Origin: a bacterium
Lineage (GTDB): Bacteria; Bacteroidota; Bacteroidia; Bacteroidales; Muribaculaceae
NCBI GenBank assembly: GCA_004563195.1
Contig: SFTJ01000055.1
Coordinates: 1-27,593 of the forward strand
Length of the DNA: 27,593 nt
Direction: 5' to 3'
Shown: piece by piece, positions 6,253 to 13,960 of the stretch
Numbering within the stretch: the stretch's first letter is position 1
Layout of the letters: each line of letters starts with the position of its first letter
Program-made: the position numbers and the translations under genes
Notes under the pieces: generated by a model
Told to the model about the DNA's origin: nothing
The model's input: the letters and a program-made list of their open reading frames with translations, nothing else
Databases searched by the model: none

Positions 6253-7491
6253 TCAGAGTTTTATTTTCTGCCCTATGCGCAGGGTGGATGTGCGCGAGAT
6301 GCCGTTTTTCTTGCAAAGGTGGTCGACCGTGGTGCCGTTGCGACGAGCTATGCGGTCGAGGGTGTCGCCGCTTCGCACGGTAACCGTGCGAGAGCGAGTT
6401 TCGGCAGCCGGTTTGGTGCTCGATTGAGGCTTTGCGGTCGATTCGTTGCCGGAGATTTTGCGACGGCCTTGCTCGTTGAGCATCGACTTGCCGTTCGACG
6501 ACTCGTCATCAAATCCGGCAGGCACAAAATCGGAACTGTCGAAATCGATGTCGTCGTAGGTGATATTCTCATAGGGAACCATATCGAAGTCGTCGCTGTC
6601 GAATTCAGCATCGGTGTATTTCTTGATGTTACCCGCATGGGCATTTTCCACAGCCACCACACCGCGCGGCATAGAGTTGTAGGCTCCGCGCAATTTTGCC
6701 ACCGAAAAATCGATGTCGCGATTCACGGGGCGGTCGGAGTCGTTGAGCGAATGACTGAAGAGCCACTTATAGGTGTCGCTGTGATAGAACACGCGCGCCG
6801 GAGTGCCGTGATTGCCGCCCTGCAGCCAAGTGGTGCGCAATCGCGACCCACCCTCAGGAGCACTAAGCACATTGGCTTCCACTTTCTTCGACTCAGCGAT
6901 GCGCACAGCACGGTCGGCAGTGCCATGAATAAGCCAGAAAGGCATTTTTGCCAAGTTTTGCTGACGCGAAGCACTCACCGTGCCACCGCCGCACATACCT
7001 ATTCCGGCAGCCACCTCGTCGGGATAGGTGGCGCAGTAGTCCACCGTGCCAAATCCGCCGAGGCTCATTCCCACCACATACACTCGCGAAGCATCGTAGG
7101 GATAGTTTTGCTTCACCCATTCCACGGTGGCATGCACCCGCTCGGGCTTCCAACCACCGCCGGGGCATTGCGGAGCCACTATCACGGCATCCACACGTCG
7201 ACCCTCCTCCACAGCATCGATCAAGCCATAGCGCTTCACTGAGTTGAGGTTGTTGCCGCACAAGCTGGCGCCGTGCAAAAACACTATCAGCGGCACAGCG
7301 CCCACACGGTGTTCGTAGTCGTCGGGCAGATAGAGCCAAAAGTTATATGTGTCGCCGCCCACATTTCGATGCGCAGTGAGCGAAGCCTTGGCTGCCGCCA
7401 CCTGGGCAACGCAAGCCACAACCAGCGCCACAAGCGCCAAGCGTAGCAGTCGAGAGCTTCGGCAGCAACGGTCAATCATGCTCTTCATCAT
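6253..7491 (-). CDS. Secreted alpha/beta-hydrolase (esterase) with C-terminal LysM domain
   Basis: 412 residues. A signal peptide of about 34 residues leads into an esterase domain of the LpqC/PHB-depolymerase kind: oxyanion stretch FLHGAS, nucleophile elbow GMSLGG with Ser143, Asp in HGTADRAV and His in GGNHGT. Then comes a ~90-residue linker rich in Asp, Ser and Tyr, and a C-terminal LysM domain (about 367-412, starting VRSGDTLDRIARRNGTT), which usually binds peptidoglycan or other GlcNAc polymers. The gene overlaps the Nudix gene by 20 bases; a start at Met5 (7479) would cut the overlap to 8. Predicted site is the periplasm or cell wall. The esterase substrate is unknown. Confidence 0.9.
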   Translation of the reverse strand: MMKSMIDRCCRSSRLLRLALVALVVACVAQVAAAKASLTAHRNVGGDTYNFWLYLPDDYEHRVGAVPLIVFLHGASLCGNNLNSVKRYGLIDAVEEGRRVDAVIVAPQCPGGGWKPERVHATVEWVKQNYPYDASRVYVVGMSLGGFGTVDYCATYPDEVAAGIGMCGGGTVSASRQQNLAKMPFWLIHGTADRAVRIAESKKVEANVLSAPEGGSRLRTTWLQGGNHGTPARVFYHSDTYKWLFSHSLNDSDRPVNRDIDFSVAKLRGAYNSMPRGVVAVENAHAGNIKKYTDAEFDSDDFDMVPYENITYDDIDFDSSDFVPAGFDDESSNGKSMLNEQGRRKISGNESTAKPQSSTKPAAETRSRTVTVRSGDTLDRIARRNGTTVDHLCKKNGISRTSTLRIGQKIKL

Positions 7492-8059
7492 CGCCTCCTT
7501 CGGAGAAAAGTTCGGGATGTTCGCCGAAATAGCGCCAAAGCGGAGCCGCCATAAGCGCCTGCATTATCTCACCGCTGAGCAACTTGCTTCGCACCTCGGC
7601 AGCAGTCATTATCACCACATCGATGTCCTCGGTAGCCTCGAGGTGCTGCGATGACACCGGTTCCACACCCTCGGCGATATAGCAGTGAGTGAGGTTGCTC
7701 GTGGTGCTCGGATTGGCTGAGATAGCCATATATTTAGTCCATTTGCCGCCACCGAAACCTGTTTCCTCATATAGTTCGCGGCGAGCGGCATCCACCGGGT
7801 CCTCCCCGTCCTCCACCACACCGGCACAAAGTTCATAGCCGCAGCAGCGCAGTCCATGGCGATATTGATATTCCATCACAAATCGACCATCGCGAGTGAT
7901 GGCAATCACATTCACCCATTCGGGATATTCGAGCACCCAGTGCTCATCATTCACCACACCGTTAGGCATTCGCACCTTATCCTTGCGAGCCGTAAGCCAC
8001 GGCCGGCGTATCACATATTCACTTTTGAGGATTTCCCAATTCTTATCTTTGTTTGCCAT
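7472..8059 (-). CDS. Nudix hydrolase, ADP-ribose pyrophosphatase-like
   Basis: 195 residues from the ATG at 8059; an in-frame GTG at 8086 lies upstream but gives an unlikely start. The full Nudix box is present: G-x5-E-x7-REL-x-EE-x-GF, reading GVVEDGEDPV then RELYEETGF. It binds the Mg ions that cleave a nucleoside diphosphate linked to another group. The flanking N-terminal beta-sheet region and the conserved YRHGLRCCGYELCAG segment fit ADP-ribose or sugar-nucleotide pyrophosphatases (NudF type). It is a cytosolic protein and the first gene of the three-gene minus-strand group. The tail is very acidic (GGDDEEHD). Substrate is inferred from the family only. Confidence 0.92.
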   Translation of the reverse strand: MANKDKNWEILKSEYVIRRPWLTARKDKVRMPNGVVNDEHWVLEYPEWVNVIAITRDGRFVMEYQYRHGLRCCGYELCAGVVEDGEDPVDAARRELYEETGFGGGKWTKYMAISANPSTTSNLTHCYIAEGVEPVSSQHLEATEDIDVVIMTAAEVRSKLLSGEIMQALMAAPLWRYFGEHPELFSEGGDDEEHD

Positions 8060-8090
8060 AATTTCTGTAGAATGATTAATTTTCACCCCC

Positions 8091-8098
8091 CAAATTTA
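8091..8098 (-). promoter_or_regulatory. Candidate -7 box of the Nudix operon
   Basis: TAAATTTG on the minus strand matches TAnnTTTG and lies 32 bases before the chosen ATG. It also overlaps the region before the alternative GTG start at 8086, which supports the ATG at 8059. No clear -33 box. Confidence 0.4.
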
Positions 8099-8153
8099 CT
8101 CATTATTCTCGACATCTCAGCGCTGCAGCGGGGGTTTTTCGTCGTGAGACATT

Positions 8154-8189
8154 GTCGGACATGTCGGACAAGTCAGACCTGTCGGACTG
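8154..8189. repeat. Four 9-base tandem repeats of GTCGGACNN type
   Basis: GTCGGACAT, GTCGGACAA, GTCAGACCT and GTCGGACTG lie head to tail in the divergent gap between the Nudix and esterase genes. The first seven bases are constant except for one change and the last two vary. No coding frame explains them. Confidence 0.8.
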
Positions 8190-8287
8190 AAAAAACTGCT
8201 GAGGCTATAAATTTTGCACAAAGCGTATGGCAGCGCGAAATTTTTGAGTATCTTTAGGGTCGAAAACCAAACCTTTTTTTACTTGCC

Positions 8288-9679
8288 ATGACAAGAATAG
8301 CAATAACAATCGTGGCCTGCTTGATGTGGCTGGCGATGCAATCGCAGTCGGTGCCTTCGGGCACAATAGTGAGCGGCACTCACAACCATAGCATCATCTA
8401 TCCCGGCACGGAGCGAACATATAAGGTGTATGTGCCGGCGCAATATAGCGGCGACAAGCCGGCTTGTCTGCTGGTGTGCATGGACGGCATACTCTACGAC
8501 GCTGCAGCCAAAATGGACACGCTCATAGCCGCAGGCGATATGCCGGTGTGCATAGGTGTGTTTGTGGAGCCGGGCGTGGTGCGCAACAGCCGTGGCGATG
8601 TGGTGCGCTACAATCGCAGCCGAGAATTCGACACAATGAACGGAGAATGGGCTGAATTTCTTGAGAAGGAATTGCTGCCCGAGGTAGAAGGTATGACACT
8701 CGCCGACGGGCGCACGGTGCACATCTCCGGCGATGCCAACGACCGCGCCATAACGGGAGCCAGCAGTGGCGGAATATGCGCTTGGTCGGCAGCATGGTAT
8801 AGGCCCGACCTCTTCAGCCGCGTCTACACCGCCGTGGGCACATTTGTGGCAATGCGTGGCGGCAACGACTATCCCGCATTGGTGCGCAAAACCGAACCCA
8901 AACCCATACGCATCTTTATGCAAGACGGCGAACGCGATGCCTGGAATGCCCTTTTCGGCAGTTGGTGGGAATATAATCAACTCATGCACTCGGCGCTGAA
9001 ATTTGCAGGCTACGAAGTGGCAGAATCGTGGGACAAAGGCGGTCACAGTATACGCTACGGCACATTGGCGTTTGCCGATGCCATGCGATTTCTGTGGAAA
9101 GGATGGCCCGCGAAGGTGAAAAAAGGCAACAGCGAAAATGATATGCTCAAGCATATAATCGACCACAAAAGCGAGTGGGAATATGTGGCTCGCTACTCGG
9201 CTCACTCCGACACGCTCTATCTCAATCCCTCAATGGCTATCGCGGCACAAGAGCAACTGCTGAGCCGCGGACATCACTTTGCCCTCTCGCCCGACCACAA
9301 GGTGCTGGTGCAGAGCGAACCGGGCAGCAATTGGCTAATAGCCTATGCGATGGGCGATAATCGCCATCTGATGTATGGCGAACGATTCTACTGGCTTCAC
9401 AGCGCCGACAACGATGCATTGCAGGAAAACGGACCTATGGCATTCGACACCGAAGGCAATCTGTATGTAGCCACAGCGATGGGTGTGCAAGTGTGCGACC
9501 AAAACGGCCGTGTGCGCGCCATCCTCACCTTGCCGCAAGGGGCTGTGACCAACCTGTCGTTTGTCGACAATGTGCTCTACGTGGTGTGCGGCGGCAATAT
9601 ATATCGCCGAACCATGAAAACCCGAGGCTACCACCATAATCAGCCCAAAATAGAAGTAAAATCGCAAGGCCAAGGCTGA
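8288..9679 (+). CDS. Secreted esterase with C-terminal propeller-like (SMP-30/gluconolactonase-type) region
   Basis: 463 residues. The N-terminal ~20 residues form a signal peptide ending MQSQS. The esterase part (about 25-280) resembles esterase D / carbohydrate esterase family 1: YKVYVPAQY at the start, CMDG, nucleophile elbow GASSGG with Ser159, and a late His in KGGHSIRYG. The C-terminal ~150 residues contain repeated strand pairs such as MAFDTEGNLYVATAMGVQVCD, shortened here to its core FDTEGNLYVAT, which is the usual SMP-30/gluconolactonase propeller pattern, but too short for a full propeller. In Bacteroidales this pairing is common in plant-polysaccharide or ester-removing enzymes; the substrate here is unknown. 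It stands alone between two divergent/convergent minus-strand units. Confidence 0.85.
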   Translation: MTRIAITIVACLMWLAMQSQSVPSGTIVSGTHNHSIIYPGTERTYKVYVPAQYSGDKPACLLVCMDGILYDAAAKMDTLIAAGDMPVCIGVFVEPGVVRNSRGDVVRYNRSREFDTMNGEWAEFLEKELLPEVEGMTLADGRTVHISGDANDRAITGASSGGICAWSAAWYRPDLFSRVYTAVGTFVAMRGGNDYPALVRKTEPKPIRIFMQDGERDAWNALFGSWWEYNQLMHSALKFAGYEVAESWDKGGHSIRYGTLAFADAMRFLWKGWPAKVKKGNSENDMLKHIIDHKSEWEYVARYSAHSDTLYLNPSMAIAAQEQLLSRGHHFALSPDHKVLVQSEPGSNWLIAYAMGDNRHLMYGERFYWLHSADNDALQENGPMAFDTEGNLYVATAMGVQVCDQNGRVRAILTLPQGAVTNLSFVDNVLYVVCGGNIYRRTMKTRGYHHNQPKIEVKSQGQG

Positions 9680-9993
9680 AATCGGGCGCCAGGATACCAT
9701 AAGGCTGCGCTGCTGCGGCGACGATGGTGTGGGGAATTTCTCACAGATTATTTCGCGGCGGTGTGGGAATCTCTCACAGATTTCACAGATTTCACAGATT
9801 TTCGCAGCGGTGGGTTAAGCGGGTGACTATCAGCCTTTAGAGGCTGTCGGCGTGGCCGTGTAGCCGTGAATAACATCTGTGTAATCTGTGAAATCTGTGT
9901 GAGATTATATCTATCAGCAAGTGATTATCAGCCTCTCCGGGGATGTTTGCAAAACGCACCGGCGCTAATGTTGGAGCGTTACGGGCGAGGGGA
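9680..9993. other. Repeat-filled gap between convergent genes
   Basis: Almost wholly made of CACAGATT/AATCTGTG repeats and small hairpins (see 9739-9945). No gene and no clear T-tailed terminator are visible. Confidence 0.6.
9739..9945. repeat. Mosaic of CACAGATT repeats and hairpins
   Basis: CACAGATT units run one way at 9740-9800 and as AATCTGTG the other way at 9874-9905, so the block is an imperfect inverted repeat. Between them sits the hairpin CAGCCT-TTAG-AGGCTG (9830-9845) and the string GTGTAGCCGTGAATAA, also found at 5244-5260. After it come ATCAGC and a broken hairpin (9927-9943). Confidence 0.75.
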
Positions 9994-11001
9994 TTATTCG
10001 GTTTTTGGCGATGAGGACTTGCCGAATCGGTTGAAAATACCGGCGAGTATGGTGCCTGAAATTGAATGATAGGCGCACGACAGAGCGCATGGCACCACGC
10101 TGAGCGCCGAGAGTGGATTGAGAGCAATGGCAGCCGGTGTGGCGAAGAAGTTGTTGGCAAGCACGGTGGCCATGCCGGCATTCTGCATACCCACTTCTAT
10201 GCTCAGAGTGCGACTTTTAGCCGTATTGAATCGGAACAGGTGCGCCACCAGATAGCCAAGCGCATAACCTATGGTGTTGTGGCAAAACACCACTGCCATG
10301 GTGATGCCCACTATGCTCAAGCCATCGCGCACAAGTTGCGGATGCACCGTAAATATCACGCCTCCCACTATCAGGCACAATCCTATAACGCTTATGCCGG
10401 GCATAATGCTCTGTATCTCCTTGAAGTGCTTGTTTTTACCCAAATATTGATTGAAGAGAAATCCCACAATCACGGGCATGAGGGTAATCATAAGGATATT
10501 CTTGAACATACCCACTGCGTCGACGTCGACTTCGGTTCCGGCAAGCCAGAGCACCAGCAGAGGGGTCACGAAAGGAGCCAAAAGAGTGGATACGGTGGTC
10601 ATACCCACCGAGAAAGCCACATCACCCTTGCAAAGGAAACTCATGATATTGCTCGACACGCCACCCGGGCAGCATCCAACGAGAATAATGCCCGTAGCGA
10701 GATACGGGTTGAGTCCGAAAACACGAGTCAAAGCCCATGCCACAAGCGGCATAATGGAATATTGCGCCACCGCACCTATGCAGATGTCGATGGGGCGGCT
10801 TATAAGCACCTTAAAATCGTCGAGAGTGAGCGTGCAACCCATAGTGAGCATAATGATGCCCAAAATCACGCTTGCGCGGCCCTCTTGCTGCACCCAGCCG
10901 AATGTGGCCGGCATAAGAAGCGACCACAATGCCACCCCTATCACAAACCACGATGCGTAGGTCGACAAGCAGCGACTTGCGCCTTGAAAAACCTTTAACA
11001 T
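9994..11001 (-). CDS. Bile acid:sodium symporter (BASS) family transporter
   Basis: 335 residues of mostly hydrophobic sequence, about nine or ten membrane helices. The family signatures GCCPGGVSSN (near residue 110) and EVGMQNAGMA (near residue 270) are intact; both line the sodium and substrate site in crystallised BASS proteins. Bacterial members carry bile acids, pantothenate precursors or other organic anions with sodium. The sequence alone does not choose among them; a YocS/PanS-like role is as likely as bile acid transport even in a gut bacterium. It is a single gene in the inner membrane, separated from wbqC by 102 bases that hold no clear -7 box. Confidence 0.9.
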   Translation of the reverse strand: MLKVFQGASRCLSTYASWFVIGVALWSLLMPATFGWVQQEGRASVILGIIMLTMGCTLTLDDFKVLISRPIDICIGAVAQYSIMPLVAWALTRVFGLNPYLATGIILVGCCPGGVSSNIMSFLCKGDVAFSVGMTTVSTLLAPFVTPLLVLWLAGTEVDVDAVGMFKNILMITLMPVIVGFLFNQYLGKNKHFKEIQSIMPGISVIGLCLIVGGVIFTVHPQLVRDGLSIVGITMAVVFCHNTIGYALGYLVAHLFRFNTAKSRTLSIEVGMQNAGMATVLANNFFATPAAIALNPLSALSVVPCALSCAYHSISGTILAGIFNRFGKSSSPKTE

Positions 11002-11103
11002 ATCTTTTTCTATTATTTATATTTGTGTCTTATAGATATCAATATCGGCACCGCCGTGGTGTGCATTTCAGCACTCGGCTGGGGTGGCGGTTGGCATCAA
11101 TAC

Positions 11104-11754
11104 CTACTTAGCCATATCGAGGAGGGTGAACACGGCTTCGCGGCCGGTATTGCACAGCAAGTCGAGGATGCTGAGATTGGGCATAAAGCCGTGACGGCTT
11201 GCCCAAAGTTGATAGTAAGTGCAGTCGGTGAGGTCGAGCCGGTCGGGGCGGCGCTCGCCCACAAGGCGACGCAAATCGAGGTCGGCTTCAGCAGCCGCAG
11301 TGCCGCAAGCCACATGTATGGGCAAATCGAGGAAATCGATTACCATCTGATGCAACTCGTTATTGAGGTCGAGGAGATATTTCTGATTGCCCTTAACTAT
11401 TCGTTCGAGGTCGTCGGCCACATATTCGAAGAACGGACTTTTGCCATAAGCCGAGAACATAGCACCCCAATGCAGATGCCGCCAATCGCCGTGGTTCGAC
11501 ACCACGATGTCGCGCATGGGTGTGCGGCTATTGTAGTCGGCACGGTCGACGGGAATCACCAGTTGCTGCACGCCATTGGCGCCACTCAGGCGGCAATGGT
11601 TATGCGCCCAGAGAGCCGGGATGCCGGTCATGGCATCGTCGACCACCACCGAGCGGGCACGCATAAGTGCGGCGTAGTAGCGCACACTGCCCAGATAGGC
11701 ACTCTGCACCACAGCACATCGATATTGGGGATTATAAGCCGCCATAGCTTGCAC
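11104..11754 (-). CDS. WbqC-like family protein
   Basis: 216 residues matching the WbqC-like family: an N-terminal YNPQYRCAVVQSAYLGSV segment, the conserved WAHNHCRLSGANGVQQL stretch and the HWGAMFSAYGKSPFF motif. Some members sit in O-antigen gene clusters; the biochemical role is not well settled. It lies 15 bases downstream of lepB on the same strand and is likely cotranscribed; this lepB-wbqC order is, as I recall, common in Bacteroidales. The start could be Met1 (11754) or Met4. Predicted cytosolic, no signal peptide. Confidence 0.88.
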   Translation of the reverse strand: MQAMAAYNPQYRCAVVQSAYLGSVRYYAALMRARSVVVDDAMTGIPALWAHNHCRLSGANGVQQLVIPVDRADYNSRTPMRDIVVSNHGDWRHLHWGAMFSAYGKSPFFEYVADDLERIVKGNQKYLLDLNNELHQMVIDFLDLPIHVACGTAAAEADLDLRRLVGERRPDRLDLTDCTYYQLWASRHGFMPNLSILDLLCNTGREAVFTLLDMAK

Positions 11755-11769
11755 AGTGATAATTGCCTG

Positions 11770-13242
11770 TTATTTCTTATCGGGGTTGGCAGTCTTGAAG
11801 ATGCGGTCCCAACGGAATCCCTTGTCGGGGTCGATAGAAATCAGCACCACAATCGGCGTACCCACAATGTGATCCTCAGGCACAAAGCCCCAATAGCGCG
11901 AGTCGAGCGAGTTGTCGCGATTGTCGCCCATCATCCAATAGTAGTCCATCTTGAATGTATAGCTTGTGGCAGGCTCATCGTTGATGTAGATAACGCCATC
12001 CTTCACCTCGAGCGAGTTGCCCTCATAATTCTTGATGCATCGGGCATAGATGGGCAGATTGTTAACATTGAGGCTAATCTGTTCGCCCTTCTTAGGAATC
12101 CACACCTCGCCATAGTCGGCACGAGTCCAGCCATAGCTGTGTTCAATAGGATAAGGATTAAACATCTCGGCAGTAGGTTCTTTCACCACCTTCACTATCC
12201 ACGGATAATTGGCGGCAATCTTAGCCTTCATATCCTCGGTGAGCGGAGCGTGATAGATGGGCGTAACAGAGCCGTCGGCACCCACATTCATGCCCATCAA
12301 AGCCACACTCTGAACGTCTTGTACCGAGATTTGCATCTCGCTGCGGTCGGCAACGCTCACGCCGAGGTCGTCCCACACATCGTCGGTGATGGCGCGGCCA
12401 TCGGTCTGCAGGAAGTAGTTGAACTGCACATCGTGAGGATTTTTGATAGGTTTGCCGTTGATATACACCACATTATCCACTATCTTCAATCGGTCGCCGG
12501 GCAGACCAATGCAACGCTTCACATAGTTTTCGCGGCGGTCGACGGGGCGATAAATAATGTCGCCGTATTGAGCCTTATTGCGATGCACCTCCTCGCGGCC
12601 GTAAAGGTGAATGAGAGTATAATAGTCGGGGTTCTGCATCTTCAGAGCCACAGTGTCGCCGGCAGGGAAGTTAAACACCACAATATCGTTACGCTCTATG
12701 CTGCGCAAGCCTTTAAGGCGATGATAATCCCATTGTGGCTTATCGATGTAGCTCTTGCAGTTGAGTATGGGGAGCGTGTTTTGCGCCAGCGGGAAGTGTA
12801 GCGGAGTGTTAGGCACGCGAGGGCCATACACCATCTTGTTGACCCACAGATAATCGCCCACGAGCAGAGTTTTCTCGAGCGACGACGACGGGATTTGATA
12901 GTTTTGACCCACAAAAGCAAAGAGGAAATACACCAAAATCAAGGCATACACAATGGCATCCACCCAAGTCATCACCTCTTTCACCACCTTATTTTTGGTG
13001 TGGCGCCACCAAGTCCAGGGAATGAACTGAGTGAGATAGATATCGGCGAGCAAGAACCAGAACACGAGCACCCACCAGCTGCCTAACCAAGCCACCCATG
13101 CAAAAAACACGAGCGACACGATGGCAAAACGCACCCAGCGAGTGGTCTTAACGCGGCTTAGGCGTTCCTTCAAGCCGCCGGTTTGCAACTTATCGGTCTC
13201 GTTGTCGGTAAAATCTATTTGAGTTTGCTTCTTTTCCATCAT
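11770..13242 (-). CDS. lepB: Signal peptidase I
   Basis: 490 residues from ATG at 13242; a longer frame starts at 13284, but that region holds the promoter -7 box. The N-terminal region has hydrophobic segments near residues 45-80 and 100-120. The nucleophile is Ser121 in the segment IPSSSLEKTL, the general base Lys242 in NYVKRCIGLPGD, and box E reads MGDNRDNSLDSRYWGF. The protein cleaves signal peptides on the outer face of the inner membrane. It is far longer than E. coli LepB (324) because of insertions between the catalytic boxes (about 130-215 and 265-420), the usual form in Bacteroidetes. It heads the lepB-wbqC unit. Confidence 0.95.
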   Translation of the reverse strand: MMEKKQTQIDFTDNETDKLQTGGLKERLSRVKTTRWVRFAIVSLVFFAWVAWLGSWWVLVFWFLLADIYLTQFIPWTWWRHTKNKVVKEVMTWVDAIVYALILVYFLFAFVGQNYQIPSSSLEKTLLVGDYLWVNKMVYGPRVPNTPLHFPLAQNTLPILNCKSYIDKPQWDYHRLKGLRSIERNDIVVFNFPAGDTVALKMQNPDYYTLIHLYGREEVHRNKAQYGDIIYRPVDRRENYVKRCIGLPGDRLKIVDNVVYINGKPIKNPHDVQFNYFLQTDGRAITDDVWDDLGVSVADRSEMQISVQDVQSVALMGMNVGADGSVTPIYHAPLTEDMKAKIAANYPWIVKVVKEPTAEMFNPYPIEHSYGWTRADYGEVWIPKKGEQISLNVNNLPIYARCIKNYEGNSLEVKDGVIYINDEPATSYTFKMDYYWMMGDNRDNSLDSRYWGFVPEDHIVGTPIVVLISIDPDKGFRWDRIFKTANPDKK

Positions 13243-13271
13243 GATAGAGTTATTATTATGTAATTTAGGCA

Positions 13272-13279
13272 CAAAGATA
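13272..13279 (-). promoter_or_regulatory. Promoter -7 box of lepB
   Basis: TATCTTTG on the minus strand matches TAnnTTTG exactly, with a predicted start site near 13265 and a leader of about 23 bases to the ATG at 13242. It rules against the upstream ATG at 13284. The -33 element is weak. Confidence 0.5.
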
Positions 13280-13434
13280 AGCATAATGTGCCGATTAGGA
13301 GTTGAAATTTTTCAAAAAACGTGATAATGGAGGTTAATACCTCGGCCTTAAGCAGCGATGGTGGGCAATAATACACAAATAATCAGGTAAGTTGGTAAGT
13401 TGTTTGCTGTTTTCCCTATTTGTGATTCTAATTG

Positions 13435-13463
13435 TTTGTTATTAAAAAAAATATCTATATTTG
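13435..13463 (+). promoter_or_regulatory. Promoter of the 148-residue / macroglobulin-plug pair
   Basis: TTTG (13435-13438), a 17-base spacer and TATATTTG (13456-13463). The start site near 13470 leaves about 44 bases before the ATG at 13514, which supports that start over an in-frame ATG at 13400. Confidence 0.55.
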
Positions 13464-13513
13464 CAAATGATAAACGGCATAATTTTATTATTCAACCATT
13501 AAATTCAAATATT

Positions 13514-13960
13514 ATGAAACGATTAAAGTATTTTTTTATTATCGTAGCTTTTGCATCAAGTATTAATTGCTATGCGCAAGATTCTATCCCAGGTTTTGAT
13601 TGTTTAGGGACATTGTGTACACTTTCGGTAGATCTTAATAATGATCCTACGACAAACGGATATTTAGAGTATGAGATACCTTTTCCGCCAGAAGGTGTTT
13701 ATTCGCCAGGCGACACGAGTTTATCATATGTTCCTTTGAGTGGCCCTGGACAACCATACGTCTCGAATGTATGTGGACATTTAATGCTTTATATCAAGAG
13801 AAAACTTCTCATAATCGAATCAATTGACCAAGATTGTGTAATGAGCATCGAACTACCTGTTAATCAGGTGAGACAGATAGTCGGGTCGCACCCCGAATAC
13901 TATATGCAATGCTATTATTTAATTAAGCTGAATGTAACGCATAATCGAATTGTTCCATGA
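13514..13960 (+). CDS. Small exported protein of unknown function
   Basis: 148 residues with a signal peptide of about 22 residues (MKRLKYFFIIVAFASS, then cleavage near CYAQ). The mature part is ~125 residues with five or six Cys, a Pro/Gly-rich middle (FPPEGVYSPGDTS) and beta-strand-like ends. I do not recognise a family. The gene is clearly more AT-rich than most neighbours. Its stop overlaps the next start as ATGA, so the two are translationally coupled and probably work together at the cell envelope. The upstream in-frame ATG at 13400 precedes the promoter and is not used. Confidence 0.75.
   Translation: MKRLKYFFIIVAFASSINCYAQDSIPGFDCLGTLCTLSVDLNNDPTTNGYLEYEIPFPPEGVYSPGDTSLSYVPLSGPGQPYVSNVCGHLMLYIKRKLLIIESIDQDCVMSIELPVNQVRQIVGSHPEYYMQCYYLIKLNVTHNRIVP

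Noticed and set aside
6319..7242. 307-codon plus-strand frame antisense to the esterase-LysM gene
   Set aside because: The esterase triad and LysM domain are on the minus strand; no RNA signal or domain supports this one.
8279..9205. 308-codon minus-strand frame antisense to the secreted esterase
   Set aside because: The plus strand has the signal peptide and GASSGG nucleophile; the antisense product shows no motif.
9739..9905. CRISPR-like array of CACAGATT repeats
   Set aside because: Units are only 8-9 bases, almost without spacers, and occur in both orientations; no cas gene is near.
11023..12801. 592-codon open frame on the plus strand
   Set aside because: It lies antisense to wbqC and lepB, which have clear catalytic motifs and starts. 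Its product is a His/Val/Ile/Ala-rich string with no domain, as expected from the complement of GC-biased codons.
13400..13513. N-terminal extension of the 148-residue protein from ATG 13400
   Set aside because: The extension would span the -33 and -7 boxes (13435-13463), and a clean signal peptide begins at 13514.
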